From: Mesobacillus boroniphilus JCM 21738
GTDB lineage: Bacteria; Bacillota; Bacilli; Bacillales; Cytobacillaceae
Length of the DNA stretch: 47,784 nt
Assembly: GCF_000517385.1 (NCBI RefSeq)
Contig: NZ_BAUW01000020.1
Coordinates: forward strand, 1 to 47,784
Direction of reading: 5' to 3'
Under the pieces are notes generated by a model. That model made no database searches. It was not told the DNA's origin and saw only the letters and a program-made list of their open reading frames with translations. Both the position numbers and the translations under genes were made by a program. Of this stretch, positions 46,711-47,784 are shown one piece after another; position 1 is the stretch's first letter; every line of letters starts with the position of its first letter.

Positions 46711-47616
46711 ATGATATTAAAAGAGAGAACCAAACCAGAAGAATTACAATTGTTGCAAGCGTTGAAACCCCGGATGGAACTGGAAGAGAAAGATGCGCAA
46801 AACCTGCGAACGCTGGAAAAAGGCTATGAAGGTGAAGTGCAATTCGACCATTGGTTTACGAACTATAGAGCCGAATGCCTCATAATCAACGACCTGCTCC
46901 TTGAAGTGAATGGCACCCTTTTTCAAATTGATTCTTTAGTAATCACACAGGACCGGCTGCACCTTTTTGAAGTGAAAAATCTAGAAGGTGACTATTATCT
47001 GGATGGAGACAAATTTAAGACTGCCGCCGGCAACGAAACTAAAAACCCCCTCCATCAATTAAATCGCGCAGAAACTCTGCTGAAACAATTGCTGAAGAGC
47101 CTGGGCTTTTACACACCACTTGAACCTCACCTCGTGTTCGTTAACCCGGAATTCACCCTCTTGCAAGCACCACTTAAATCTCCAATTATCTTACCAAGTC
47201 AAATGAATCGTTTTATGAAAAACATGAATAGGACTGCCTCAAAGTTAACAGGCAAACATACCAAACTAGCCGAGGCTTTATTGGCATTGCATGTTAAGAA
47301 ATCACCATATACCAGAGTACCGGGATATAATTTTGAGATGTTGAGAAAAGGTGTTATTTGTGGGTCATGTGGGGAATTTTTGGAGAGTTTCGAGCGTAAG
47401 CGGATTATATGCAGGCATTGTGACTCCAGGGAAGAGGTTGATTCTTTAGTGTTGCATACTGTTAACAGCTTTGTGATACTCTTTCCCGACCAAAGAGTGA
47501 CCACAACAGCCATTTACGAATGGGGGGATAGCACCCTGCCTAAGAGAGCCATAAGAAGAGTCTTACAGAAATACCTCACAGTGAAAGGAGAGTGGATTTC
47601 CACTCATTATGAATAA
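46711..47616 (+). CDS. NERD-domain protein with a zinc ribbon
   Basis: About 301 residues. The NERD (nuclease-related) domain has the restriction-endonuclease-like motif: IDSLVITQDRLHLFEVKNLEG, abbreviated here as D...ExK (Asp in QIDS, Glu-x-Lys in FEVKN). Near the C terminus two CxxC pairs (ICGSCGEF and ICRHCDS) form a likely zinc ribbon, then a helical tail (LPKRAIRRVLQKYLTVKGEW). NERD proteins are thought to act on DNA, but few have been tested. I start at the ATG at 46711 since aaaggaag lies 7 bp upstream; an ATG at 46687 lacks a site. Single gene between the riboswitch promoter and a tandem array. Confidence 0.8.
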   Translation: MILKERTKPEELQLLQALKPRMELEEKDAQNLRTLEKGYEGEVQFDHWFTNYRAECLIINDLLLEVNGTLFQIDSLVITQDRLHLFEVKNLEGDYYLDGDKFKTAAGNETKNPLHQLNRAETLLKQLLKSLGFYTPLEPHLVFVNPEFTLLQAPLKSPIILPSQMNRFMKNMNRTASKLTGKHTKLAEALLALHVKKSPYTRVPGYNFEMLRKGVICGSCGEFLESFERKRIICRHCDSREEVDSLVLHTVNSFVILFPDQRVTTTAIYEWGDSTLPKRAIRRVLQKYLTVKGEWISTHYE

Positions 47617-47624
47617 TTATTTTA

Positions 47625-47656
47625 AGCCCGAAAGAAGGCCAAACCTCTTTCGGGCT
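47625..47656 (+). terminator. Terminator of the NERD gene
   Basis: agcccgaaaga (47625-47635) pairs with tctttcgggct (47646-47656). Confidence 0.88.
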
Positions 47657-47660
47657 CTAT

Positions 47661-47784
47661 TTAATGTAACGATAATCTTCATGACTCCTGTTTTATCCCC
47701 ACTTTATTCCCTTTAATGTGACGATAATCTTCGCGTCTCCGATTTTATCCGCACATTATCCCATTTAATGTAACGATAATCTTC
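47661..47784. repeat. Tandem 52-bp array running off the window
   Basis: ttaatgtaacgataatcttc recurs at 47661, 47713 (with gtgac) and 47765, an exact 52-bp period, with a C/T-rich half (ctcctgttttatcccc, ctccgattttatccgc) between. The last unit is cut by the window end. Confidence 0.8.

Noticed and set aside
1-47784. tRNA, rRNA, insertion sequences or prophage genes
   Set aside because: Looked for by eye; no transposase, integrase or cloverleaf was convincing.

Overview
The window looks like a chromosomal segment of a mesophilic, low-to-mid GC Bacillaceae bacterium (Bacillus, Mesobacillus or Cytobacillus type). The support is strong GGAGG ribosome sites, frequent TTG/GTG starts, sigma-A promoters, and Bacillus-type gene families (glpP-glpD, ribonuclease J, YxiN-type helicase, LTA synthase, EcsC, POT peptide transporter, GlpP leader, lysine riboswitch). 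No rRNA, tRNA, phage module, transposase or CRISPR was seen. The species cannot be fixed from the sequence.

Layout. 1-1.8 kb: a small metalloid-resistance-like cluster (ArsR-type repressor, two tiny Cys-Cys proteins, ArsP-type permease) with four copies of one operator. 1.8-10 kb: CBS/CorC membrane protein, flavodoxin, O6-alkylguanine methyltransferase, a broken zinc-ribbon protein, an AspT/YidE-type transporter, a truncated ABC exporter and proC. 10.3-14.4 kb: a histidine kinase/response regulator pair beside a secreted protein made of eight 28-residue repeats, then a DUF4352-type lipoprotein. 14.4-20 kb: divergent vWA and HTH-like genes, dbpA, an RNA methyltransferase and a CDF metal exporter. 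20-28 kb: LTA synthase family, ribonuclease J, a soluble PAS chemoreceptor, glpP and glpD with its antitermination leader. 28-36 kb: two gene remnants, dtpT, a CaCA antiporter, a Nudix-GNAT gene cut by a repeat, prolyl 4-hydroxylase, EcsC and arylamine N-acetyltransferase. 36.2-41.7 kb: one very large secreted amylopullulanase. 42-47.8 kb: small coat-like protein, MCP, a YtcJ-type amidohydrolase behind a lysine riboswitch, and a NERD protein.

Two features run through the whole window. First, at least 18 genes or gene parts are broken by what look like one-base indels, nearly all in short homopolymers, including housekeeping genes (proC, rnj, glpD). Restoring one base each time gives full-length family members, so I treat most as sequence errors and give restored extents. 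Second, intergenic space is rich in repeats: a ~125-bp structured dispersed element (four copies plus one internally deleted copy) and several short tandem arrays with 20-bp or ~50-52-bp periods.

The observations I rate highest are the lysine riboswitch ahead of an amidohydrolase, the Cys-Cys small proteins in the ArsR/permease cluster, the 28-residue-repeat secreted protein with a response-regulator-like direct repeat at its promoter, and the dispersed structured repeat family.
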